Shown here: positions 44,286 through 55,562 of the stretch, piece by piece
Layout of the letters: each line of letters begins with the position of its first letter
How positions within the stretch are numbered: the stretch's first letter is position 1
DNA from: Halichondria panicea
Taxonomy: Eukaryota > Porifera > Demospongiae > Suberitida > Halichondriidae
Reading direction: 5' to 3'
Length of the DNA stretch: 64,000 bases
NCBI RefSeq assembly: GCF_963675165.1
Contig: NC_087389.1
Coordinates: 6,062,621 to 6,126,620, forward strand
Program-made: the position numbers and the translations under genes
The notes under the pieces: generated by a model
What the model saw: only the letters and a program-made list of their open reading frames with translations
What the model was told of the DNA's origin: nothing
Database searches by the model: none

Positions 44286-44871
44286 TTACACCTCTTAGTC
44301 ATCACATGTTGTGCTCCTCAACACAGGAAATGGGTGTAGTCTGAAACCACCTCCCAGAGAGAGACTTGAGAATTATCTTTGCCCAGTGATGCTTCTTTAT
44401 TGGAACTCTTATGTACCTCATTCTCCCCTCCCCGGCCCCACCAGCACGGCTAGCAGGGGTCAAAGTGCACCACACACTCACACCTGTACAGCAGAAACAA
44501 AAGTACAGTACATCGATCAGCTCTGAAACTAGAGCTCAGATCACGAATCTGAATTCTGAAAGCTCTCGTTCAGATGGTATGCTCAAAACACAAATTTGTA
44601 ACAGGCTATTTTCATAAAGACTATGGCCATGGCATAACAAGCCCACACAATTCTTCTGAAATAGACTCTTTGCTTTTAGAAATAATGTTATCTCACTCTT
44701 CAAACAGCTCCACCACAGAGCTCATCTTAACATCCTTCATTTCTAGGGTACTATAATCCGCTCTGTAACTAGAGTTCTGATGGTCTAAATTGAAAGGGTT
44801 TTCTGTTAACACATCATCAAAAGGCCTCTTCCTAAGCAGATACTGAAATTAACGTTATTGTACCAACGCAC

Positions 44872-46541
44872 CCTTCCAACAACTCCACCCCAGAGCTGAT
44901 CTCCTCAGTGTTGATAAAGTTGAGGACCATTTCCTGTCCAACAGAACAGTAGCTCTTTGAGAGGACAGGCATGTCTTCATTCCAGATCTGTACGATTTCT
45001 TGATCGAACCCTCTTATCCTCACACTCACACCACACACACAGTCACCACCGCCCACACACTCTGAGAACTGCTCACCCACAGCAGCCAACAACAGCTCCT
45101 GCCATACCTTGGTCTGAGGGGGCGGGGGATTATGACATGATTATGATTGTGATTTCAAATGTAAACATTTTTCAGTGCTTGTATCTAAGCACACCATTGG
45201 AAAGTAATTCTGAGCTATCAGGGTTTCATACAGAGGGAGGGGGGGGGGCTGGGATCGCCCCCAGCCAAAACCCCCCCTAGAACTTTGACTGATGTAATAG
45301 CAAAATGTAAAATATCATGATTTGAAACACACGAAAAGCCCAAATTGCACCTCAGACGTAAAATCATTTTGTAAAATTTTACGATGATCATTTCGTAAAA
45401 AAAGGAACAACATCAACGTTTCCCCCTCCCAGCTAACAATCCTGTATGAAACCCAGGGTCTATTGAATGCAGCAAATTGGACAATATGAACACAAATTAC
45501 GGTCTCTCAAAGATAGCTACCAAAACGACTGAAATTTGGAAAACAGTGTAAAGGCTATCATAACATAGCCGTTGCTTATCACAGAACTTGTATACTATAA
45601 TCATGGCGCCTCACTGTGTGCATCTTTCTGACTTTGAATGACCACAATCCACCATGAGCATTATCAGAGTCCTCCCAAATAGGTCTCCTATTCTCATTCC
45701 TCATAAGATGGTAGCTCTCTCTCTCGCCCAACTGCTCTATGGGACGAATATTGTTGACCACACCCCAAAATGCCTGTTGGTGGGTAGGGGGCGATGTATT
45801 GATATTATAATGAACGTGATGGACATCACCTTGATGGTCTTGACTGTACACAAAGGTTTTAGATTCTCAAAGAAATCTTTGGCAGTTGCTCCTCTTCGTG
45901 TACTGTATGAATAATGAGAACATTCACAATATAATTATAATAACACGCACACACCATATTATAGTACAGGGGCACAGCACAAAATACACTATAGAGTACA
46001 ACACTAGTAGTAGATACAGCATGGGACAGAGGGCCAGTTGCCTGTATGACTATTGCATAAAACACAAGGATTCTCATGCTACATCTGTTTTATATCATGA
46101 TGACCCCGTACCAAATCATGCCTCGAGGCTATGCGTAATATAACAGGGAAGGGAGTGTATGACTTGACTACACCTTGTTACCTGGACACAGCACAACGAT
46201 ACTTTACAAGGAGGGGGACAGCACAAACACAGAACTGGCATAAAACTAGCTACACACACACAATGGCCACCACCAGATATATAACTACACCATTTTGTCC
46301 CCTTCTCAACTATCCAGTTTCTACACACACACACACACGTACGTACACACACTCACGCGTCATGCCAAAACGTCCACGGTGAGTTAAGGAGATAATTATC
46401 AGGGTCCTCCCCACTAGGCTCATTCACAGCCACGGCATCTTCCCTTGCCTTCCTTGATAGCCTGGGAGAGCTGGTCCGCATCTCTTCACCACCTCGCCCT
46501 GTTCTTAGAGTACTGTCTTCTGCCACTGTACCGTCAGCCAT
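44872..46541 (-). CDS. eif4e3: eIF4E type 3-like cap-binding protein
   Basis: Four exons with agreeing phases: 46541-46357 (MADGTVAEDSTLRTGRG to LNSPWTFWHD), 45902-45830 (RGATAKDFFENLKPLCTVKT), 45773-45615 (AFWGVVNNIRPIEQLGERES, YHLMRNENRRPIWEDSDNAH, GGLWSFKVRK) and 45113 to about 44872 (KVWQELLLAAVGEQFSECVG, ISVRIR-like GVSVRIRGFDQEIVQIWN). The order WTFW, FW..NNI, SYHLMR, RP.WED..N..GG.W, VW.ELLLA.IGEQF is that of eIF4E3, which binds the mRNA 5' cap and modulates translation. The start Met is the first in the open exon. The C-terminal end after ISSGVELLEG is uncertain: the frame runs on to a stop near 44840. No break is visible, so this appears to be an intact housekeeping gene between the two sensor loci. 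Confidence 0.75.
45219..45456. mobile_element. MITE with CAGGGTTTCATACAG termini
   Basis: Left end CAGGGTTTCATACAG and right end CCTGTATGAAACCCA are inverted, enclosing about 240 bases with G-rich and C-rich subterminal stretches. It lies in the intron upstream of the fourth eIF4E3-like exon. It is related in its ends to 47664-47836. Confidence 0.65.
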
Positions 46542-46902
46542 CTTGTAGGGAATCTAAACAAGTGGGAGAAACTAGGAAAAACACAGATGTACATGTAGTT
46601 TATTTTAGTGACGACCTTTTTCTAGCTTAACAAACAGTTTGTTCCTTGGACGACCTTTATCATTATTCTTGCACACTGGGCCATATGCATTTTATAATGA
46701 ATTCACACAAAAAGCACAAATCAAGGAACTAAGACAGTACAATAATTATTATAAGAGAGTTAGGTTCTATTGCACATCACAGGTTTTCCTCTGCACAGGT
46801 TTTCTGTGTGTGTGCAGATATAAGTAATTATCATGAATAAGCATGATGACAGGTGCAGGTGTTCTGTGTCTGCATGTGTGCATGATCAACATAATGGCAG
46901 AC

Positions 46903-48288
46903 TTACTTAGCTGCTGCTGACTGACAAACTTCAAATGCCAATGCTTCCTTTCCCTTTCTCAACAGCATCTCCACCAGAGCTCTGTAAGTAGCGGCCCCTG
47001 GATTATGCTGTCTCCACAGTCTCAAGGCCTTGTCCATCGCTATTTGTGTGCCATTAGCAAGCTGAGCAATTCTGACATCACTTTGCTCTGCAGGACTCAG
47101 TCCCAGTTGTACAGCGTAGGTGTCCACAGTGTCAAAGTGATCTGCCAGGTCCAACATGTCTCTCTTTTCAATTTCAGTGTCAAGTTGAGAGTCGGTCACT
47201 TTTGTATGCTCCTTCAATTCCTCAATGGTCACAGTCCTCGGTCCACCAGCTCCTGGGAGAAGGAAAGGGGTGTGGTTAATGGGGTGGAACCTTTGAGAGT
47301 AAACGGACATTATTAACAGGGCTTCATAGAGGGGGGAGCACGCTCGCCCCCCTGGCAATTGTGATTTTTGTATTGAAAATAATAGGACATAACACACAGT
47401 GTTACGGCCTGTGACACACCAACCAAACAAAGAGCTCTGCCTTAATATTCATAACAAGAATAGAGTTCTTTACGATAATTAAGCTGCTATTCTTCTACTC
47501 TGTGTGTTCCATACGTTCACAATTTCTTCTTCTAAGTCACTATCTGTAATTTGTAAGTACATGCAGAGGGAGATTCAAGTTGAAAAAGGCTTGTGTCGCT
47601 CAGGCTATGGCTTTGTCTAGCACTATAATTATGCAAATGAAATTTCTGCATTTTTCCACAATCAGGGTGTCATACAGGATTTTGAAGTAGAGGGGGGAAA
47701 TGAGAAAAGTAATCAGAAAGTGTTGCTAGAAAAAGGTCAACTGTTATTTCAATACCCAGCTATGGACACTCAGTCATAATTGAAAGGGGGAGCTAGGGGA
47801 GGGATATCCCCCCTTTCCCCCCTGTATGACACCCTGACAATAATAGCGATATACGACAGTCTAACACAAACATTTCCTGGGGGGGGGGGGGGGGGCACGG
47901 GTAATCACCTCGCCCTCCATTTTTCTGAAATGTTAATTTTGCCTGCCCCTGTCACGTATGAAGGCCTGACATACTCTCTCTAAAAGCAAACCCATATAGC
48001 AGAACACTACAAATTCACTGAACAAAAGCTCAGCACAGTATATTTATGTAATCCACACATACCTGAGGGAATGGTGTGTGGATATGAAGTGAGGACATCT
48101 TGTGAGGTCTTTCCTTCAGTGACATCAGCAGCTGTGTCTAATATTGAGATACAGTATTTTACAACAACTACTGGCGTGTATATACCGATAATCTGTTACC
48201 AACGGCACTTCCTTACTGGTATATAGCTGTTGATCACTCATCACCGTCTTCTTAATACACACATGTTCCATTGCAGGAGACAATTTGT
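46903..48288 (-). CDS. Phase-1 linker exons and terminal Death domain, second sensor locus
   Basis: Exon 48288-48217 (KLSPAMEHVCIKKTVMSDQQ), exon 48137-48063 (TAADVTEGKTSQDVLTSYPH) and terminal exon 47252-46903 (VTDSQLDTEIEKRDMLDLAD, ALRLWRQHNPGAATYRALVE, TAA) are all phase 1 at their junctions. The first resembles the linker mini-exons of the COR genes. The last two resemble the final two exons of the NACHT-LRR gene (35911-35843 and 35629-35283), with about 18 differences in 110 residues. They lie directly downstream of the right COR gene on the same strand, whose last certain donor (48849) is also phase 1, so they most likely form its C terminus in place of the 9091-8850 exon. Confidence 0.6.
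47664..47836. mobile_element. MITE with CAGGGTGTCATACAGG termini
   Basis: A 173-base element: CAGGGTGTCATACAGG at the left, CCTGTATGACACCCTG at the right, and the direct repeat ACAAT at 47659-47663 and 47837-47841. Subterminal G-rich and C-rich runs are inverted. It lies in an intron between the linker and Death-domain exons. Confidence 0.85.
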
Positions 48289-48848
48289 CTGAGGAAGGAA
48301 TATTTATAATACAAAAGTGATTACAAAACAAAGCTTACCAGAAGTAATGTGCTGATCATGATCATGTACTTATGAGTAAAAAATATTAATAAGTGTATGT
48401 ATGGCCATACAAAGTCATTTGTAGTTTCTCAGGCCTTCGCGCTTGGAAATTTGCAGCTTTACAAAAAAGAAATATCACGTGACCTCAAATTAAAGGCACT
48501 AAAAGAAAAGAAAATGATGGTTTTTGGTCATGAATAATTATAATTATGACTAAAATTAATTAGTAGAAATTATGCACTTCCGCTTATTAAGGAAGTTAGG
48601 GGTGTGTTTCAATTAAAAATCTATGAATATCATTATCATTAAATATTTATCAAATGTCTCAATCCGCTTGTTATTTTAGGAATTATAGCCTGAGAAACAC
48701 CAAATTGACTTTGCATGGCCTATACTGAATTTTGAAGTGTTAATTGATAGAAGAAAAGTCCAATGCATGTGTCTCACCGTCCAGCACCTAGTTACTACTG
48801 ATACGTGGTGAAGTGAACAAAATACACAAACACTGAAAATATAGTTAC

Positions 48849-51800
48849 CTGTGATGCTATCAGCCAAATTGATGAGATCCACAGTGGGCCTTTTGAGACC
48901 ATCTGATAGGAGACTCCATGTTACATGTTGTGTACTCAGGAGCTTGGCCAACATTTCACGCAAGCACGATACATTATTTCCACGATGCTCGCTATCAATG
49001 TTGGTGAGAACAAAATGACTGAGACCTAAAGCCAATCCCAGATTGAACCAGTGAGGGCTGGCACTTTTAAGTTTCTCGTAAACATGTTGTAGATCGGTCA
49101 TTGTCAAAGCCTGTACAAAAACAACAATTAACAGGGTTTCATTTGGTGAGGGTTGCCCCCTCGGAAATACCTTCTAGAAGAAACTCAATGGGAATACAAT
49201 TGAGGGGTTCTGGTGAACAATATTCTTAACAGGGCAGATATAGTAATGAATTCCTGGGGTCACGAACCCTCTAGATATATACATGTCATCAACACCCTAA
49301 TATCATGCACGTGCACCATTTGCTCCCCTTGCCAAAATGTCAGGAGGATAAGTAGATACAAGATTTAGAGTACTGCCTACCTTGTGCACGTTCAGCAGGT
49401 GAGGAAATTTCTCCGCGATAAGAATGATGTCACTCTCAGGGATTTCTTGATTGAGTTGTTGGTCTCTCACTCCAGTCTTCTTACACACATCTTCCATTAC
49501 TGTAACAGAGGACAATTCACCTGAACATAACAAAGAAAAACATGTAAAAATATTAGGTCAAAAAGTAATTATTCGCGACATATATAATACTATATATTAT
49601 AAGCGACATAACAGCAACCAATGGAGATTTTTTAGGACACTGTTAAGTCTGAGTTGGCGCTTACAATTACAGTGCAGCATACATGCAGCTTATAGAGAGT
49701 AGATTACCACAACTGTGTGAGTGGCTGTACTTAAATTAATGTTGATAATTATCTTTTGATTGAAACCTTTCTAAGAAATGGTGCTGATACCATTGTGTAG
49801 GTGAATGACCAAGCTACAAAAATGTTTCTATGGAAACATGAGGTGGTGGGTTTGGGGGATTAATAAGCAAATTGTTATAGTGGGTAATCGGTTAAAAGAC
49901 TAACCTTAAACAGCTAAGGTCTCAGACTTCATAAGTTAAATGGTTTAGGTATCCTTTATGGGTCTACAAATGTCCACAGTGTATATAATTCATGATTTAC
50001 TAGTTTTTAGGTATACTTTTGGTTAGAGTAATAACTTCTGAAAAATGAATAGCTTACAGCTTTCAAATTTCTGTAGTAAGTTCACAGATAAAGGGGCTAC
50101 ATACCGGAGTATTGCTGCTGATGACTCTTTCTCTCAGTCTTCATAAGAGTATCTCCCGTAGCAGACGATGGTTTTCCTAATTGAAGGGAAACATAATTAT
50201 AATAATTGTTACAGTAATGAAAGCACCGCGGGTGCTGATACCTCGGTGGAGGTGCCAACGCTACAAAACATAAAGCTGCTAATAGCATTAATGAATTTGC
50301 TGCATGCAGGCAGAATCCAGAGCAGAGTCCAAAATCACAGGGAAACTCAAAGAGTGCATGGGTAATCATCGACCACGATTGTTCAAGTATAAGATTAATG
50401 GCAGCATCAGCAGAGCCTTGCAGCTCTCTGCTCACTCTTGCAGCTACCAATAGCTAGCGTTCTAGTGCAGAGCTAACTACTAAGTAGAGTAGCAACACTC
50501 CATGGACAAGATTGGCTACATGCTCTTCTGAAAAGGCTGCAATCGTATTCCAAGTAGGCATAACTCGAGAACGAAGCAGTATTTTGCAAATCCATGAATT
50601 TAAATTCAAGAGAGCATGACTAGAAGCCTATAGAAACTGTTACTTGCACTGGATCGATCCTTGAGCAGCTGTAGCAGTCTACACACACACACGTACACAC
50701 ACACAAACACACTACCGTACGTATATACCTCGCTTGCGCATAATGACCAAGTAAATAACTTATCCACTATATATGGAACCCCAACAGACATTCCTTACTG
50801 GTATATTGATCACTCATTCTACACACAGGTTCCATTACAGGGGACGATGGACCTGAGGGGGATAATACAAAGGTCAATTACAAAAATATGATACGCAAAT
50901 AATTTGTTACTATTGTAGTACATATAATTTTCCTATAATAAAAGCTGCAAATATTTACGTATAGTGCTACATAACTACCGGAGTATTGCAGCTGATGTCT
51001 CTTTCTGTCAGTGTTCACATCTGAGGAGGCTTCACCTATAACCAAGGAAAACAAAATATTGCTGAACACTGCACTTACCAGAACTTTCGATAAACTTTAA
51101 TTATAGTTGCAATTTACATGAAGGCAAGAACAGTATGACTATTCAGTATCGTAATCTAATAAGTGTTAGTAAAGCAATGTATGTCATGTACTTACCAGAT
51201 TGTTGCTGCTGATCACTCAATGTCATCTTTGTACACATGTCTCCCGTAACAGAGGCTGATGCACCTAATTGAGGGGGAAAACAAAAAGGTAACTTTCAAT
51301 TTTAAAAAAACGACTGTACTCACCAGAACCTTCGCTATTGTCCAGCCAGATTCTATGTTCATCACTGAGATCTCCCCACACACGTGTCTGAAGGGAGCAC
51401 TTCCAAAACTTACAGCCACTCCGTTCGATCACATCAGCAAGGTGCAATTTGCCAGTGCTCTTCTTGCATGGGCAAAAGATGGCTGTCTTGGGTGTGTCGT
51501 TGTTGTAATGCAACACTGCACACGACAATTTAATGCTGTGCAAAATTTCGTTTCGAATCATAGGGCATACTTCATTGCGAAGAGAAACAGGGACGTCGAT
51601 ATACACTTCCATATATGAGAAGGAGTCGATCAGAGTCACGGTACACGGGAGATCGGAGATTTCATACTGGATACAATTTTTAGCAAAAATGCTTGTTTCG
51701 CCTGAAGGGAGCAAAACTTTCCAGCCCACCCTCTTGATCACGTCCACAACTAGACAGCAAAAGACTCCAGAGCGAATACACCCACTACGAAAGTAGATAG

Positions 51801-53435
51801 CGAGGGGCGCTATTGTGAAGGAGGAACGGATTTTATCTAGCTCAGCAGGTGGGATGGATTTGAGTAGAGATGGCATGAAGAACTCGGCTTGGTGGAGAGT
51901 GGACTCCACTAGTGGAATGGGAGCAATCACGAGAAGCTCTTTCATGATCAACAGCATATCTTCTGGAGAAAAGATGCCTTTAACGTAATGCTTCTCAAAG
52001 AATCGTAGGAACTTTAAATTGATTATGCCTTCGTCTCGAAATCTCTTCCATTCGGCCTCGATCCCTCTTGTACTTAGAGTAGAGCGTGATTTGACTTCAG
52101 CATTCCTCAGGGAGATGGCGTGCTGTGAGAGCTCGGTGATCTTGTCTAGTGGAATCTGGGCATCCACAAACACTGTGTTGGGGAGAATGGAGGGATAGTA
52201 GTGCGCTATACACACGTTGTCAAAGAAGACCAGAGCAGCTTCAAGATCTTGGAGCACGTAATGAAATCGAGTGGCTAATCGGAGACATTCTTGCTTGCTC
52301 AGTACACCTCGCTCGAGAGTGGCAGATAAACTCTGGAGAAGTGAATCCAAGAAGGACCACCAGATAGGCATTTTGACTTGTAGCGGAATAGAACGCTCAA
52401 TAGCTATTCTAATCCTATTGGCAGTGGCCAGTGAATCTTCATCTCGGCTGATCGTGTTGAGATCAAAAATCAGATTGTTCAATGCAAGATTGTTGTACAC
52501 CAATAGCTTCTTGCTATCGGGTGGCAGCATGTCGAGAACCTCTTGATTCCTCTTGATAAGAGTATCCAAGCTCTTGAGCTGATCTAAGAACGTGCCAACA
52601 AAGATCATCTTCGGCTTCTTGTCTTGTGAGGTATGGGACTCAATGGATCGAATGAGACTCTGAAGTGTCTCCCTGAGGGTCATGTGAGATGCATGAGGAC
52701 TACCAACAAGCTTCCCATCCTTGTAGTACTCGTCAGTAGGGAAACTGGAGAGTTCGTCAATCAAACGCAGGACTATCAACGCCACTGAAATGTGCTTGAT
52801 GAAGAGAGGGCTGATGTCGTGGAATTGGGGTTGTCCGCCGCAGTCGGTAACGTACACCCAGTTGGAATCAAACAGTTCTCCTTCTTGCTGGTCACTGCTC
52901 GACAGTTGGTCAGTTCCCTGTGTGGCTGGCTTCAGCTCTTCTGCCACACCACTCACTACACTCGCTATCACTTTATTGATAGCTCTGTCCAACCTTCTTG
53001 CAGAGCCAGAAAGTGCGACGGAATCGTTGCTCGATGGAGTCGATTTGAAACCAGAAATTGGCTCATCAGAAACAGAAATTAGCTCGGTTGTGGTCATCTT
53101 CTTCAAGCTCTCGGCAACCCTTAATGCCGAGGATGGATCGGTGCTTTCTTTTGGTAGTTTGGCGATGATTTGAGCTAGTAGCTTACGCAGCTTTGGCTGA
53201 GACATCTCTTCCCAGCCTCTTCCAGTTGACCTGAATTTTTCATTAGACACGGGTCGAATGCGTACTGGCTTTTCCATACAAGGAGTGCTGTCTCGCTGTA
53301 GTGGAGGGGGCTTGTCAGTTAGCAGGTGCTTGAGGTTGGTCTTCCCTGTTCCCGCCGGTCCAAACACGAGCATGTTGACAATGTTGACCAAGACGTGTCC
53401 GTGCTTCATCCCCTCATCAAACAACCGCTTTGATT
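48849..53435 (-). CDS. COR-type P-loop GTPase sensor with Death domain, copy 2
   Basis: Paralogue of 9281-13899. Core exon 53435-51324 has the Walker A GPAGTGKTNL, the G3-like TDCGGQPQF, the weak G4 VGTFLDQ and the COR-like region, all in one open frame. Mini-exons follow at 51264-51196, 51035-50979, 50852-50799 and 50176-50105. Exon 49520-49381 supplies the first Death-domain helices and exon 49110-48849 a whole Death domain (LQHVYEKLKSASPHWFNLGL). The core differs from copy 1 at about 20 of 740 residues. Here the third mini-exon keeps its AG acceptor. The 9091-8850 type exon is absent; the next in-phase exons are at 48288-46903. Two intact frames at this low divergence suggest either recent duplication or gene conversion. 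Confidence 0.7.
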
Positions 53436-53939
53436 CTAAACAGGATGTGTGAACGTAACTAACTATATGCAATACTTCACAGCTAGGTGACAAGATGAAC
53501 TACCGTAGAAACTGGATTATTAGCGCATGCGCTCATGCATGAGGTCAATAGCAGAGCTCTATATGCTTATATTCGTGAATGCGCATATAATGCAGTCATA
53601 TTCTAGCCCCACCCAGTAACCGGATGTCTCTGTGACGAGTGATGTTTCTAGGCAAGCTAACTCAATCTATATCATAATTATATGTTACAGTTCATTTTAC
53701 AGTTCATTTTAAATTCATATCGTTTATAAAAATATTCATATTGACCAAGAACTTGAAACAAAAGGACGTCTCACATTCTCTCAGCATGATCAGACATGGT
53801 AACAGCATGCCCAGAGAGTCCTTCCAGATGGATATCACCAGCTATAATTATAGCTACCATGCACTGTACAAGCTAGCTCATAGGAATTAATTCAAAATGT
53901 TCACCAAATAATAATTATTATTATCTTTCGCATGCCATG

Positions 53940-54122
53940 TAAACGTAGCGGGTAATTTTCATAAGGTAAAAATTAGTTCAACTCGAACAGGTGATGTTTG
54001 TCAGTCAAAATGTTCATTGCCTGCACTGCATTGCATGCGTTCCAGTAAACCACGCCTAGGTCAGCTTGCCCACGAAAATAATAACGAATATCTTACCCCA
54101 CAAAAATTATCCGCTATACGGT
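53940..54122. mobile_element. CCGTATAGCGGGT-family MITE inside the duplication
   Basis: GTAGCGGGTAATTTTC at the left and AAAAATTATCCGCTATACGG at the right. The left duplication copy at 14397-14575 has the same element but a damaged right end, so the insertion came before the duplication. Confidence 0.6.
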
Positions 54123-55562
54123 AGTCTGTCAATTGGCTTGGCATAATCAACCCTACAGGTTAGGTAGTCCATTGGTTTGGATATAATTATAGCCTCAACA
54201 AAACAAGTTATTAGTGTTTCAGATTTTGATGTTAAAGTCTCCCACACGCCTCAGGGTTAATTGTATTGACATTCAACCAAGACAGTGTGAAAACACAATA
54301 CAATACTATGTACATGTATGTGCGCATATTGAGGTACGTATTACTAATTAAACGCCCGGGCGTTTATCTCCTAGCAACATCTGCATGTAGAGGGGGCGTT
54401 AATTTAAACGAGATGGGCGCTTATTCGAAACGGACATTTATTACTTCAAACTCTTGCCCATCAGCAGTTATTATGCTATTCTGGTTGCTCTATCTTAAGT
54501 CGTAGGGAGTGGTGTTTCTCTCTCTTTGCCATCATAAATAGTATCTATTATTCTATGCTGCCATGCTTGCAACTGGTTCCACGTGCTACTTCAGCTCCAC
54601 CCACAGTGCCACGCCCCATACACAGGTGCTTATTTAAGAGAGGAGAGCTTTTACCATATATGGGCGTTTAAAGAAGATGGGCAAGTAAATGTGGTACATG
54701 TACCACAGTGTGTGGAATATATGGTGGGTATTAATTTCTGCGAATGAGAGTAAAATCACAAAAACGTGTACTCGTAAATAATTGGAAAAATCCGTTAAAA
54801 CGACTTGCGAGTAATTAGAAATGATATGACTTGCGCAGAATTCAATAGCTAAACACTCCATCTGTGAAAATATGCCACCTTAAGGTAATTAAAGAGAGGT
54901 ATTACAAACATTGTACAATAGATTTTGTACGTACAGTCTACTAATAACTATAGTCACGGTAGAGGCCAAATTAACGTTTCTGTTCTGTTTGCATATAATT
55001 ATAGTCTCTGTGTTTGTTTTAATTCTGTTGCACAAGCCAGTGGGAAATGCGGTAGGAAGGTACTGAGAGCAAGCGGTAAAAAATTGGAAAGTCCAAACAC
55101 AGGAAGCCACACCCACTTTCCTGCGCATGACAAGTGTGGTCACTATACGTACAAAAGCTCAATCTGAATACCTAGTGCTGCTCACTGCTTATGAATAGCT
55201 CCACTTTAGCTTATACTATAAGGCCTAGAGGGGTGCTGATCTCATAGCTGGATAAGCAAAACAATTGTTTTTGTGCATGTGCAATCAAGCTTGCAATATC
55301 AAACCACTAATCATATTCATAGTAATCAAGGCTGATAATGTAAACACAGTAATCACTAAACCATGCACAGGTGGTACGTGTATTGGCCCTCGTGTGCAAT
55401 CTAATCAGCAAGGGAAACTAAAAACGCCAAGTCAGTTCAAATTCCTCAGTCACCAAAATTAATATTCCAGTTATATGGTACTATATGCGAACGAAACAGA
55501 AACTTTAATTTGGCAAGTTGCTACAGGTACGAGTGATTGCAACTATGAGCATCAACACTCAC

